From Tenacibaculum adriaticum (lineage in GTDB: Bacteria; Bacteroidota; Bacteroidia; Flavobacteriales; Flavobacteriaceae): DNA of 64,000 nt. Shown here piece after piece: positions 54,096 through 61,894 of the stretch (the stretch's first letter is position 1; the number at the start of each line of letters is the position of its first letter). The position numbers and the translations under genes were made by a program. The notes below the pieces were generated by a model. The model was not told the DNA's origin, did not search any database, and saw only the letters and a program-made list of their open reading frames with translations. Location: the NCBI RefSeq assembly GCF_008124875.1, contig NZ_VNIA01000002.1:186001-250000 (forward strand). The letters run 5' to 3'.

Positions 54096-55217
54096 ATGTC
54101 AACATTTTTAGACTTAGGAGTTCATAAAGATTTTATAAAAGGATTAAAAGAATTAGGTATTCAAAATCCTACAGAAATTCAAGAAAAAACGATTCCGTTT
54201 TTATTAGAAAATAGATCCGACTTTATTGGTTTGGCACAAACAGGAACTGGTAAAACAGCAGCTTTTGGTTTGCCAATTCTTCAGCAAATAGACCCTAAAA
54301 AAGACGAAGTACAAGCATTAATTTTATCACCAACGCGCGAATTAGTTCAGCAGATAAAAAAACAACTGTTTAAGTTTACGAAGTATGTAGATGGTAAAAT
54401 TTTTATAGAAGGAGTTTATGGAGGAGAGAAAATTGAACGTCAAATAAAAAATTTAAAAAGAACCACGCATATAATCGTTGCTACTCCTGGTAGGTTAATC
54501 GACCTAATTGAAAGGGGAGAAGTAGACCTAAAAAACATTAAAACATTGGTGTTAGATGAAGCTGATGAAATGTTGAGTATGGGCTTTAAATTGGATATTA
54601 ATCGAATTTTAAAATACACTTCTGGTGAGCGTAATACATGGTTATTTTCGGCAACAATGCCAGAAGAAATTAAACGTATTGTAAAAACCTACATGAATAT
54701 TAATGCAAAACGAGTTGAAATAAATCCAGAATCTTTAGTAAACTCGAATATTTCACATTTGTATGTAAAAACAACCTTGAAAGAGAAAATGGATGCCATT
54801 ATTTCTTTCTTAGAAAAAAGAAGTACAGAAAGAGGTATTATTTTTTGTAGAACTAAAGCCGGAGCACGTAAATTAACGGCAGAATTACAAGAAGAGGGGT
54901 TTTCTGTAGATGTTTTAGAAGGCGATATGAAACAAATTGAGCGCGATAAAGTAATGCGTGCTTTTAAAAACCAAAACTTACAATATTTGGTTTCTACAGA
55001 TGTTGCGGCTCGTGGTATCGATGTAAGAGACTTAAACTTTGTGGTACACCATCAATTACCAGAGCAATTAGAGTATTTTACACACCGAAGCGGGCGTACA
55101 GCCAGAGCAGGAAAAAAAGGCGTATCTATAGCGTTTATTCTACCTAATGAATTGGAAAAAATTCATCAATTGCAAAAACAATTACATATTAAGTTCGTAG
55201 AAACTACATTAAAATAA
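54096..55217 (+). CDS. DEAD-box RNA helicase (RhlE/CsdA-like core)
   Basis: A 373-residue helicase with only the two RecA domains and no C-terminal extension. Q motif LGIQNPTEIQEKTIP, motif I AQTGTGKT, Ia SPTRELVQQ, II VLDEADEML, III FSATMP, V STDVAARGIDV and VI HRSGRTARAG. It should unwind RNA in ribosome or mRNA processing. The lack of an RNA-binding tail suggests a minimal helicase. Followed by the TRIC gene after 3 bp. Confidence 0.94.
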   Translation: MSTFLDLGVHKDFIKGLKELGIQNPTEIQEKTIPFLLENRSDFIGLAQTGTGKTAAFGLPILQQIDPKKDEVQALILSPTRELVQQIKKQLFKFTKYVDGKIFIEGVYGGEKIERQIKNLKRTTHIIVATPGRLIDLIERGEVDLKNIKTLVLDEADEMLSMGFKLDINRILKYTSGERNTWLFSATMPEEIKRIVKTYMNINAKRVEINPESLVNSNISHLYVKTTLKEKMDAIISFLEKRSTERGIIFCRTKAGARKLTAELQEEGFSVDVLEGDMKQIERDKVMRAFKNQNLQYLVSTDVAARGIDVRDLNFVVHHQLPEQLEYFTHRSGRTARAGKKGVSIAFILPNELEKIHQLQKQLHIKFVETTLK

Positions 55218-55220
55218 GCA

Positions 55221-55853
55221 GTGAGTATTATTTATGTTTTAGATTTAGTAGGAACTTTTGCTTTTGCGGTTAGTGGTGCCTTGGTGGCTTCTAAAAAACA
55301 ATTCGATTTGTTTGGTGTTATTATTATTGCCTTTGTAACCGCCGTAGGAGGAGGAATGCTACGCGATATTTTAATAGACGCACATCCAATAAATTGGATT
55401 GGTGATTTAAATTATATCTGGACCATCTTAATTGCTGTTGTTTTTACTTTTTTGTTTAAAAGCAAAATAGAACCTTTGCGCAAAACTTTCTTTTTGTTTG
55501 ATACCATTGGTATTGGAGTGTTTACTTTATTAGGCCTTCAAAAAGGATTAAATTTTAATTTGCATCCATTTGTCGCTTTAATTATGGGAATGATTTCTGC
55601 TGTTTTTGGAGGGGTAATTAGAGATGTATTAACAAGAAAAGTTCCATTGATATTTAAAAAAGAAATTTATGCTTCTGCTTGTTTAGCGGGCGGAGTTGTA
55701 TATTTACTATTAAACTACCTTGCCATTCAAGAAGATATTCAATTTATAATTTCTGCTGCGGTAATTGTACTCATTAGAACAGTTTCTGTAAAATTTAAAT
55801 TAGAGCTTCCGAAGGTAGAAGATGATTTATTCAGTAAAAAAGAACTACAATGA
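55221..55853 (+). CDS. TRIC-type cation channel (YicG/UPF0126)
   Basis: A 210-residue membrane protein with seven helices made of two UPF0126 repeats: VLDLVGTFAFAVSGALVASKKQ with GGGMLRDILID, then LFDTIGIGVFTLLGLQKG with FGGVIRDVLTRKVP. Prokaryotic TRICs are trimeric K+-permeable channels. Starts with GTG (55221), 3 bp after the helicase stop; no better ATG is near. Its stop overlaps the MaoC start (ATGA). Confidence 0.9.
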   Translation: MSIIYVLDLVGTFAFAVSGALVASKKQFDLFGVIIIAFVTAVGGGMLRDILIDAHPINWIGDLNYIWTILIAVVFTFLFKSKIEPLRKTFFLFDTIGIGVFTLLGLQKGLNFNLHPFVALIMGMISAVFGGVIRDVLTRKVPLIFKKEIYASACLAGGVVYLLLNYLAIQEDIQFIISAAVIVLIRTVSVKFKLELPKVEDDLFSKKELQ

Positions 55854-56314
55854 ACCCACTTATTTTTAATTCTATTGAAGAGTTTCGTACGATGGAAGGA
55901 AAAGCCTTACCAGACGGACAATGGTATACCGTAACTCAGCAAATGATTAATGATTTTGCAAATGCTACTTTAGACAAACAATGGATTCATGTTGATGAAA
56001 AAAGAGCAGAGAAAGAGTCGCCATTTAAAAGTACGGTAGCCCACGGATTTATGTCTGTTTCGATGCTTTCTAAGTTATTAGAAGATGTTTTTAGCATAAA
56101 AAGCTTACAAATGGGCTTAAATTATGGTTTAAACAAAGTTCGTTTTCCGAACCCAGTTCCTGTTAATAGCGAGTTAAGATTGCTTAGTTTGGTAAAAGAA
56201 ATTGAAAATTTAGGCGAAAACGGAATTAAAGTAACATTTTTATGTACCGTAACCATAAAAGGCCAAGAAAAACCAGCATGCGTTGCTGAATTTATAGCAG
56301 CCTTATTTGAATAA
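55850..56314 (+). CDS. MaoC-family hydratase/dehydratase
   Basis: A 154-residue hotdog protein of the R-hydratase type. QWIHVDEKRAEKESPFKSTV and AHGFMSVSMLSKLL (about 60-75) contain the catalytic Asp and His pattern. It should hydrate enoyl-CoA-like substrates; the real one is unknown. ATGA overlap with the TRIC gene; last gene before a terminator. Confidence 0.92.
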   Translation: MNPLIFNSIEEFRTMEGKALPDGQWYTVTQQMINDFANATLDKQWIHVDEKRAEKESPFKSTVAHGFMSVSMLSKLLEDVFSIKSLQMGLNYGLNKVRFPNPVPVNSELRLLSLVKEIENLGENGIKVTFLCTVTIKGQEKPACVAEFIAALFE

Positions 56315-56342
56315 AAAAACACTGCAAAAGCAGTGTTTTTTT
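56313..56342. terminator. Bidirectional terminator
   Basis: A 13-bp perfect stem (AAAAAAACACTGC with GCAGTGTTTTTTT) and AAAA loop between convergent stops at 56314 and 56362. Confidence 0.9.
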
Positions 56343-56361
56343 TATGTAGTTTAAAAAGAGA

Positions 56362-56796
56362 TTAAGATAACCATCCTTTAGCATCTGCTTTTTGAGTATA
56401 CCAAATTAAGAATACACCAAAAAGCAATACTACAATAGGCATTACAACAGCGCTAGTACCTACTATTTCTATAGAATTACTAATAAAAACATTGTAGAAT
56501 ACTTGTACTACGATACCTACAATTGAGACTATAAAAACAGGTTTAGCTAATTTTTTACGAAGTAATAATAATATACTTCCAAATAATCCTGCAAAAACAG
56601 CAATAGCAAAAGCAGCCATTACCCAAGAAGGAGTGTTTAAAACCATTTCTAAAACTTTTTCGTCTGTATACATAGCTTTAAAAGAATCTGTTCCATATGC
56701 TTGTTGTAGGTACATATTTACCCCAGAAGCGTTCCATAAAAGCGCTACAACAGCAATAATCCAGAATACAGCGGTAGGTTTGTTTGTGTTTGACAT
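56362..56796 (-). CDS. Small four-helix membrane protein, function unknown
   Basis: A 144-residue protein with four TM segments (about 10-25, 58-80, 85-105, 115-135). Between helices 1 and 2 is an amphipathic segment YLQQAYGTDSFKAMYTDEK. Similar flavobacterial proteins are sometimes annotated as sugar transporter-like without proof. No signature motif is seen. Divergent from the LysM gene (103-bp spacer). Confidence 0.75.
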   Translation of the reverse strand: MSNTNKPTAVFWIIAVVALLWNASGVNMYLQQAYGTDSFKAMYTDEKVLEMVLNTPSWVMAAFAIAVFAGLFGSILLLLRKKLAKPVFIVSIVGIVVQVFYNVFISNSIEIVGTSAVVMPIVVLLFGVFLIWYTQKADAKGWLS

Positions 56797-56899
56797 AGTT
56801 TATGAATTAGTTGATGAAATATTAAATTTAATAAAAATAATTTTAACTGTTTTTTGTGGTTGTATTTTTATCCTTTAAATTGCTATCAAAAATGAATAA

Positions 56900-57454
56900 A
56901 TGAAAAGAATTATTGCTTTTTGTGTTTTATTATTTTGTTTTACGGCATTTTCTCAAGAAAGAGAATTGCCAGAAGGTTGGGATAAAATTCTCTTAGAAGG
57001 TAAAATTGCGTATATGAATCTAGTAACAGGAGATGTTTCTACTATGTTTCCTGAACATGCAGCTAAGAAACCTGAAACAATAGTAGAGTATGACCCGACC
57101 GTTTTTCATAAGGTAGAAAAAGGGGAGACCTTAAGTACCATTGCTAGGAAATACAATATGAATCTTGCCGAACTATACAAACTGAATAATCTAGAAAACT
57201 TTGATACGATTGAAGTTGGACAAGAAATTGTTTTGGGATACGAAGATGAAAAAGACTCTCAAAATAAAGTGCATAAAACGGAAGGAAATACATTTACAGA
57301 TACTTCAAGTCGTAAACTACATTCTGTAAAAAGCGGAGAAACGCTGTTTAAAATTTCTAAAAAATACAATATACCCGTTTCTAAACTGAAGCAAATCAAT
57401 AATTTACAAACAAATAACATCTTCGTTGGACAGCAATTAAAAGTTCAATTTTAA
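56900..57454 (+). CDS. Exported protein with two LysM domains
   Basis: A 184-residue exported protein. Signal peptide (KRIIAFCVLLFCFTAFSQ), then a WW-like segment GWDKILLEGKIAYMNLVTG, and two LysM repeats at about 72-114 (HKVEKGETLSTIARKYNMN) and 140-184 (HSVKSGETLFKISKKYNIP). LysM binds GlcNAc-containing glycan, so the protein should attach to peptidoglycan. No catalytic domain. 6 bp before the antiporter gene, suggesting co-transcription. Confidence 0.9.
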   Translation: MKRIIAFCVLLFCFTAFSQERELPEGWDKILLEGKIAYMNLVTGDVSTMFPEHAAKKPETIVEYDPTVFHKVEKGETLSTIARKYNMNLAELYKLNNLENFDTIEVGQEIVLGYEDEKDSQNKVHKTEGNTFTDTSSRKLHSVKSGETLFKISKKYNIPVSKLKQINNLQTNNIFVGQQLKVQF

Positions 57455-57460
57455 TTACAT

Positions 57461-58732
57461 ATGGAAATATTTACTTCTTACAACCTCATTATTTTAATTT
57501 CTACCATTATTATTATTTCTTTCTTATTCGATAAAATAGCAAAGAAAACCAATATACCTTCTGTATTAATGCTTATTGGTTTAGGTGTGGTGCTTCAATA
57601 TGCTTTGAAGTTTTTAAATGTAGACAGTGTAGATTTATTTCCTGTTTTAAAAATGCTAGGAATTGTAGGTTTAATAATGATCGTGCTAGAAGGCGCACTC
57701 GAATTAGAATTAAAAAAGGAAAAGATAATTCCTATTTTAAAAGCATTTGGCGTCGCATTTATCGGTTTGCTTTCTGTTACTTGGGCAATAGCCAATATTC
57801 TCGATTTGTCGATTACAGGTATGAGCTCACAAGCAGCTTGGTTGTATGCAACACCTTTAGCCATTTTATCGAGTGCCATTGTAATACCAAGTGTTGCAGG
57901 TTTGTCGGAAGAAAAAAAAGAATTTCATATTTACGAAAGCACCTTTTCTGATATTTTAGGAATTATTCAGTTTTATTTTTTATTAGAACAATTTAATCCG
58001 GAAAAGGAGGTAACCCTAATAGGGTATAGTGGTAGCATTATTTTTACGGTTATTATTTCTTTGATTTTAAGCTATATAATCATACTCGTATTTCAGAATA
58101 TAGAACGAAAAGCAAAACTATTTTTATTGGTTGCGGTATTACTATTACTGTATGCAATTGGAAAAAAAATGCATTTATCGTCTTTAATTATTATCTTAAT
58201 ATTTGGATTGGTTATTGCGAATACGAAACTGTTTTTTAGAGGTTTTTTAAAAGAATATATTAAAAAAGATCAGATAAAAGAGTTATACCACGAGCTTCAT
58301 TTTATTACTGCAGAAGCGGCTTTTGTAGTAAGAACTTTGTTTTTTGTAGTGTTTGGAATAACCATTGTTTTATCGTCTTTGGTAAAGTTAAAAGTGGTCT
58401 TGGTTAGTGTATTGATCTTGGCGATTATTTTCTTATTTAGATATGCACGATTGCGTTTATTCTTCGGTAAAAACATTACTCCGCAATTATGGATTGCACC
58501 AAGAGGTTTAATTACCGTTTTGTTATTTTATGGTATTCCTGAAACGTTTTTGGTGCCAGATTTTGAACCTGGTATTTTATTATTCGTTATTTTGAGCACT
58601 GGAATTATTATGAGCTTTGGTTTAATTAATAATAAACCCGCAATTGAAGATACAGAAGAAGTTTATGATATCACTGAAGACTATGACGATTATTCTGAAG
58701 ATTTCCTAGAAGAAGAGAATACACCAGAATAA
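57461..58732 (+). CDS. Cation/proton antiporter (CPA family)
   Basis: A 423-residue membrane protein with about 12 helices of the Na+/H+ exchanger fold. Helix 5/6 motifs: ATPLAILSSAIVIPSVAGL and FHIYESTFSDILGIIQFYF, placing acidic residues in the membrane. The tail (about 395-423) is highly acidic (DTEEVYDITEDYDDYSED). Probably Na+ or K+ for H+ exchange in the inner membrane. It is the last normal chromosomal gene before the dif-like site and provirus. Confidence 0.88.
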   Translation: MEIFTSYNLIILISTIIIISFLFDKIAKKTNIPSVLMLIGLGVVLQYALKFLNVDSVDLFPVLKMLGIVGLIMIVLEGALELELKKEKIIPILKAFGVAFIGLLSVTWAIANILDLSITGMSSQAAWLYATPLAILSSAIVIPSVAGLSEEKKEFHIYESTFSDILGIIQFYFLLEQFNPEKEVTLIGYSGSIIFTVIISLILSYIIILVFQNIERKAKLFLLVAVLLLLYAIGKKMHLSSLIIILIFGLVIANTKLFFRGFLKEYIKKDQIKELYHELHFITAEAAFVVRTLFFVVFGITIVLSSLVKLKVVLVSVLILAIIFLFRYARLRLFFGKNITPQLWIAPRGLITVLLFYGIPETFLVPDFEPGILLFVILSTGIIMSFGLINNKPAIEDTEEVYDITEDYDDYSEDFLEEENTPE

Positions 58733-58768
58733 TTTGTTTGAGAGGATGTTTAATATTATTTAAATTCT

Positions 58769-58796
58769 ATTTAACATAATATTAATTATAGTACAA
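58769..58796 (-). other. dif/Xer recombination-like site
   Basis: Read on the minus strand: XerC-like arm TTGTACTATAA (58786-58796), 6-bp centre TTAATA, and XerD-like arm TTATGTTAAAT (58769-58779). The XerD arm is identical to the E. coli dif XerD half; the other arm keeps the inner ATAA. It lies 37 bp after the antiporter stop and 338 bp before the first phage gene. Probable dif, or a dif/att hybrid made by phage integration. The rest of 58733-59133 has no gene and holds this site and the hairpin at 58992. Confidence 0.6.
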
Positions 58797-58991
58797 ACAC
58801 CACATTAAAAAAAAAGGCGATTAAACCCCAATTAAAACACTAAAAACAACTTATTTCAAAGACCTTGTAGATTAATAATAGGTCAAATAAAAGAAAAATA
58901 AACCAAATAAACAAATATGAGGTCTAGTGAGTAAATTATTTTAACTTGAAAAGAGACACCGCACGAAAATAAAAGAGAGTCAAAATTCGCC

Positions 58992-59043
58992 CAAATTTTT
59001 TGGGGTTTCCCTCTTACAGGGGAATCCCTCCCAAAAAAATTTG
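58992..59043. other. Nested hairpin at the end of the phage block (origin or terminator)
   Basis: Outer arms CAAATTTTTTGGG (58992-59004) and CCCAAAAAAATTTG (59030-59043) pair over 13-14 bp with one bulge. Within them, TTCCC (59007-59011) and GGGAA (59020-59024) form an inner hairpin with an 8-nt loop. Noncoding, between the last phage gene and the dif-like site. It could end the phage operon or be a single-strand replication or packaging signal. Confidence 0.5.
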
Positions 59044-59133
59044 TTCAAATTCCAACTCCCTTTTGAGCGTTGTTTGTTGTTTCTTTTTAAGCCAAAAAAA
59101 TTTTGATGTTTTTTAGAGAACAACGAAAACAAA

Positions 59134-59562
59134 TTAACTCAAACCACTATCTCCATTCTCAAAATTCCCATCATGGAAAAGAAAATCTTCTTTAGCAGTT
59201 AACTTTAAACCATCAAAAATAACAGACATATAAGGGAAACCCTCATCCATTGGCATATAAGACGACCAACTCTCAAACATTAAAGATTCATCTACATGAG
59301 CCTGATTAAATAAAGCATTTTCTATTTTACGATTTCTATCTGTAATGATATAATCAAAACCAAAAACATGTAATTTCTTTCTCTGATTTCCTAACATAAA
59401 CGGTTGAACATGCTCTCCAGTTACTGAAATATTACCATAAAGTAACTGATTTTCTTTGATAGGCAAGGTCAATCCATTAGGTCCTAAGAAATCCATAAAA
59501 TTAAAATTGACAGGAACAGCCGAATAAGAATAACCATTGATTTGTATTGTATTAGTATTCAT
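59134..59562 (-). CDS. Phage hypothetical protein (possible minor structural)
   Basis: A 142-residue soluble, beta-rich protein without signal peptide or TM. It begins NTNTIQINGYSYSAVPVNF and includes a Gly/Pro-rich FLGPNGLTLPIKENQLLYG. The end is acidic (FHDGNFENGDSGLS). No family was recognised; composition suits a small capsid or vertex component. The ATG lies inside the end of the frameshifted gene upstream (stop at 59552), implying translational coupling. Last gene of the phage block before the nested hairpin. Confidence 0.65.
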   Translation of the reverse strand: MNTNTIQINGYSYSAVPVNFNFMDFLGPNGLTLPIKENQLLYGNISVTGEHVQPFMLGNQRKKLHVFGFDYIITDRNRKIENALFNQAHVDESLMFESWSSYMPMDEGFPYMSVIFDGLKLTAKEDFLFHDGNFENGDSGLS

Positions 59563-59820
59563 AAATAAAATATTTAATCTTTTTTAAAACAGACCAATCC
59601 TCAAAATCATCATAATCAACAAAAGGATTGAACCTATCTAAATTTATTTTTCTTTTATAGAAATTGCTTCTCTTTTTTTTTTCAAATAAGCAATTAACAA
59701 CTTTATTAACTCAACAACCAAAGCAACCAATAAAGGAACTAAGGCCACTTTAAACTCATGGGACACACTCGCAAAAGTGATTGATGTACCCCAATTCAGG
59801 AGATTTAAAAACATTTTCAT
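59552..59820 (-). CDS. Small phage membrane protein with apparent -1 frameshift
   Basis: In the zero frame this is a 58-residue protein (59644-59820) with a TM helix (ALVPLLVALVVELIKLLIAYL) and then Lys codons in a run of ten A (59673-59682). A -1 shift at that run keeps the frame open for 40 more codons, giving KRSNFYKRKINLDRFNPF and an acidic-aromatic end to a TAA at 59552, 89 residues in all. That stop overlaps the next gene's ATG by 11 bases, a normal coupling distance. Either slippage (programmed frameshift or RNA polymerase stutter) or a homopolymer length error explains it. Holin-like size, role unknown. Confidence 0.6.
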
Positions 59821-59944
59821 ATTATTTATGGAATTTTGATTGAGGATGTTTATAGCTTACTAAAGATCTAAAATCAGAAAATAATAAACCAAGAACTACA
59901 CAGTATTTAAAAATTATCATATTATTGTAAAAAATTTAAAAATT

Positions 59945-60031
59945 ATGATTAAAAAGAAAGACTTTATTTTAGGATTTGTGGCAGGAATAATATCAACTCT
60001 AACAATGGCATTAATTATCATTTCAGCATAG
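59945..60031 (+). CDS. Tiny putative membrane peptide, opposite strand
   Basis: A 28-codon ORF, ATG to TAG, with a KKK-rich start and one hydrophobic helix (DFILGFVAGIISTLTMALII). It is the only plus-strand candidate in the phage block and its end overlaps the end of the 145-residue minus gene. The amphipathic pattern is protein-like, but no promoter is clear. Low certainty. Confidence 0.3.
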   Translation: MIKKKDFILGFVAGIISTLTMALIIISA

Positions 60032-60455
60032 GAAAAGACAAACCCTTATTTGTATAGATCAAATCCAATTCTTTTAACTGACCAGTTTCGAATTCCCTTA
60101 AAAGAATGGAATTTAAATCCAAACTTTGAGTAAAGCCACCCCATGACCCTGTATCTAAAATTTTGTAGGTTCCAGTAATTCTATTATGAAATCTACGTCC
60201 AAAATCATGATGCAATTGAATTATCTCTACAGAACTTAAAGAAGAAATAGCTTTAAAAATAGGAAAATGATCATTATTAAAATAACCGATAGAACCTATT
60301 GACTCGTCAATAATTGAAATAACAGAATCTATCTTATTATTTTCAGAATAAGACTTAACATTATTAGAAAAACTAGAAAGATTAAAGACCTTATGTATAT
60401 AATAAATAACAAAAACTAAAAACCCAACTATTAAAATCCAATATTTTTTTAACAT
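60018..60455 (-). CDS. Phage hypothetical protein with N-terminal membrane anchor
   Basis: A 145-residue protein. One TM helix near the N terminus (about 4-22, YWILIVGFLVFVIYYIHKV), then a soluble domain with HHDFGRRFHNRITGTYKI and the end LIYTNKGLSFPMLK. No family recognised. Its ATG is 14 bp after a strong hairpin, so it may be on a separate or attenuated transcript from the upstream structural genes. Anchored orientation fits a virion-membrane or lysis accessory protein. Confidence 0.65.
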   Translation of the reverse strand: MLKKYWILIVGFLVFVIYYIHKVFNLSSFSNNVKSYSENNKIDSVISIIDESIGSIGYFNNDHFPIFKAISSLSSVEIIQLHHDFGRRFHNRITGTYKILDTGSWGGFTQSLDLNSILLREFETGQLKELDLIYTNKGLSFPMLK

Positions 60456-60468
60456 AATTTATTTATTT

Positions 60469-60503
60469 AATAAAGCCTTAACAATATTCGTTAAGGCTTT
60501 ATT
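60469..60503 (-). terminator. Hairpin between phage lysis gene and next gene
   Basis: A 14-bp perfect stem (AATAAAGCCTTAAC with GTTAAGGCTTTATT) and 7-nt loop, 18 bp after the muramidase gene stop. Tail on the minus strand is A/T-rich but has only short T runs; probable partial terminator. Confidence 0.65.
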
Positions 60504-60520
60504 GTTATTAATCTATATAA

Positions 60521-61087
60521 TTATGAGTAAGCTAAAATAAAGCCCTCATCTATATGCTTATTAGCTATATGACGCCCATTTTCATGCTTTATAATTGCCC
60601 TTACCAACTGCTTCTTTGAAACACCATCAGAAAACCACTGAGAAACCTCCCCATCAATATCTTGACCGATAGAACTAGCAACAGCCTGCATATAAGCTTC
60701 AGAATTATTTTCTTTCTCAGGCGCATATTTCAAAATCAATTGTCTAAGTGTCATATTAGGAGATTTACGCAAGTACGTTTCTAATAATCTAAACAAAGCA
60801 CGAACACCAAATTCCATTGTTTTAAATTGCTCGAAAGCACCATCAGTATTCTTACTTCTATCAATAACACCCTGCCAATTATTTACAGGATTTATACGAA
60901 TATTTCCCGGGTTAAAATTTCTAATACCTCTAGGTAAATCTTTATTTGTTCCAACTGGATACATGCTGTAATCATCCACAGCTGTAGCACTATCAATATT
61001 ATCGTTTTTTTTCATCTTTTTTGAAAATAATAAGCCTATCAAACCCAAAGGTATCAAAGCTAAGATTTGTAAAAATTTATTGTTCAT
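60521..61087 (-). CDS. Virion-associated muramidase/transglycosylase-like protein
   Basis: About 188 residues from the preferred start. An N-terminal TM helix (KFLQILALIPLGLIGLLFS) anchors it. The domain (about 55-150) has IRNFNPGNIRINPVNNWQGV, FEQFKTMEFGVRALFRLLETY and LILKYAPEKENNSEAYMQAV. This is the pattern of phage peptidoglycan-degrading proteins often called structural protein P5. It would open the peptidoglycan during entry or exit. Met at 61087 is preferred over 61105 because it lowers overlap with the upstream gene (11 instead of 29 bases). Confidence 0.8.
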   Translation of the reverse strand: MNNKFLQILALIPLGLIGLLFSKKMKKNDNIDSATAVDDYSMYPVGTNKDLPRGIRNFNPGNIRINPVNNWQGVIDRSKNTDGAFEQFKTMEFGVRALFRLLETYLRKSPNMTLRQLILKYAPEKENNSEAYMQAVASSIGQDIDGEVSQWFSDGVSKKQLVRAIIKHENGRHIANKHIDEGFILAYS

Positions 61088-61298
61088 CTGTTTGAGATTT
61101 AACATTCTTTTTGTCTTTTGGTAAAACTGAATCCTCTACGATATCAATATCCCAAATATTTTCTACATCCTTAACAAATAAACCAAGACATTCAATAGCC
61201 GAACCCAAAGTATCAGATACTTTTTTAACTACTCCCGTATATTTAGTAACCTTACTCCCAAGGTTAAAAATAATTGAACCTATTTTTAAAAGTTTCAT
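61077..61298 (-). CDS. Small phage protein, 73 residues
   Basis: Begins with a mildly hydrophobic helix (KLLKIGSIIFNLGSKVTKY), then VSDTLGSAIECLGLFVKDV and a charged tail rich in Asp and Lys (DKKNVKSQTDEQ). No family recognised; it may be a membrane-associated virion protein. Its ATG coincides with the stop of the upstream 137-residue gene, showing tight translational coupling. Confidence 0.65.
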   Translation of the reverse strand: MKLLKIGSIIFNLGSKVTKYTGVVKKVSDTLGSAIECLGLFVKDVENIWDIDIVEDSVLPKDKKNVKSQTDEQ

Positions 61299-61711
61299 TA
61301 GTTATAATTTTTAGAAATATGTTTACCAATATATCCCCCATTACTCGCCTTTGGATTTACTATCCAGTTCAAGTCTTTAAAATAGACTTTATGATTTGAC
61401 AAATCCATTAAACCATTAGCAAATAAAGTCTCTTTAAAAGGTGCTTCCATAGTCATAGTTACTTGTACCCATTTCTTACCAGAACCAGACTTAACAATAT
61501 CACTAGATATCTGTGCCTTTACCGTCTTTCCTTGATAATTTTTACGGTCATTCTTAGTCTGAAAAATTTTTACATTTCTCATTACACCATCAAAAAGCTT
61601 GAAACCCACAATAAAAACGCCCTCACCTTTTTTATAAGGCTCTACAATCTTACAACCACTTTTAGGTTTATAATTACCATTGTTATAAGTGTTATTATTT
61701 CTATTTCCCAT
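61298..61711 (-). CDS. Phage protein with Asn/Gly-rich start, possible ssDNA-binding
   Basis: A 137-residue soluble protein. The first 20 residues are Asn/Gly/Tyr-rich (GNRNNNTYNNGNYKP). Beta-rich core: GEGVFIVGFKLFDGVMRNVKIF, GKTVKAQISSDIV and KKWVQVTMTME, consistent with an OB-like or jelly-roll fold. The positive charge would suit nucleic-acid binding (inference). Overlaps the next gene's ATG at its stop. Confidence 0.6.
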   Translation of the reverse strand: MGNRNNNTYNNGNYKPKSGCKIVEPYKKGEGVFIVGFKLFDGVMRNVKIFQTKNDRKNYQGKTVKAQISSDIVKSGSGKKWVQVTMTMEAPFKETLFANGLMDLSNHKVYFKDLNWIVNPKASNGGYIGKHISKNYN

Positions 61712-61712
61712 A

Positions 61713-61886
61713 TTAAGAACGTTTTTTCGCTTTTACAACTCTTGGTTTACTACTAGTAAATAAAAGAGATAAAACACCAATTATTAACCCCAACAAAGCT
61801 CCAAACCAATACCACAACTGAACACCTTGCCATTCCTTTGACATGAACGCAATAAATTGCGCCCAATATTTTTTTATAGTTTCCAT
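61713..61886 (-). CDS. Small phage membrane protein, 57 residues
   Basis: ATG at 61884-61886 to TAA at 61713. A charged N part (ETIKKYWAQFIAFMSKEWQG) is followed by one TM helix (LWYWFGALLGLIIGVLSLLF) and a basic tail (KPRVVKAKKRS). Position and shape suit a virion membrane protein. Stop is 1 bp before the next gene's ATG, start 9 bp after the previous stop. Confidence 0.7.
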   Translation of the reverse strand: METIKKYWAQFIAFMSKEWQGVQLWYWFGALLGLIIGVLSLLFTSSKPRVVKAKKRS

Positions 61887-61894
61887 ACTATATA

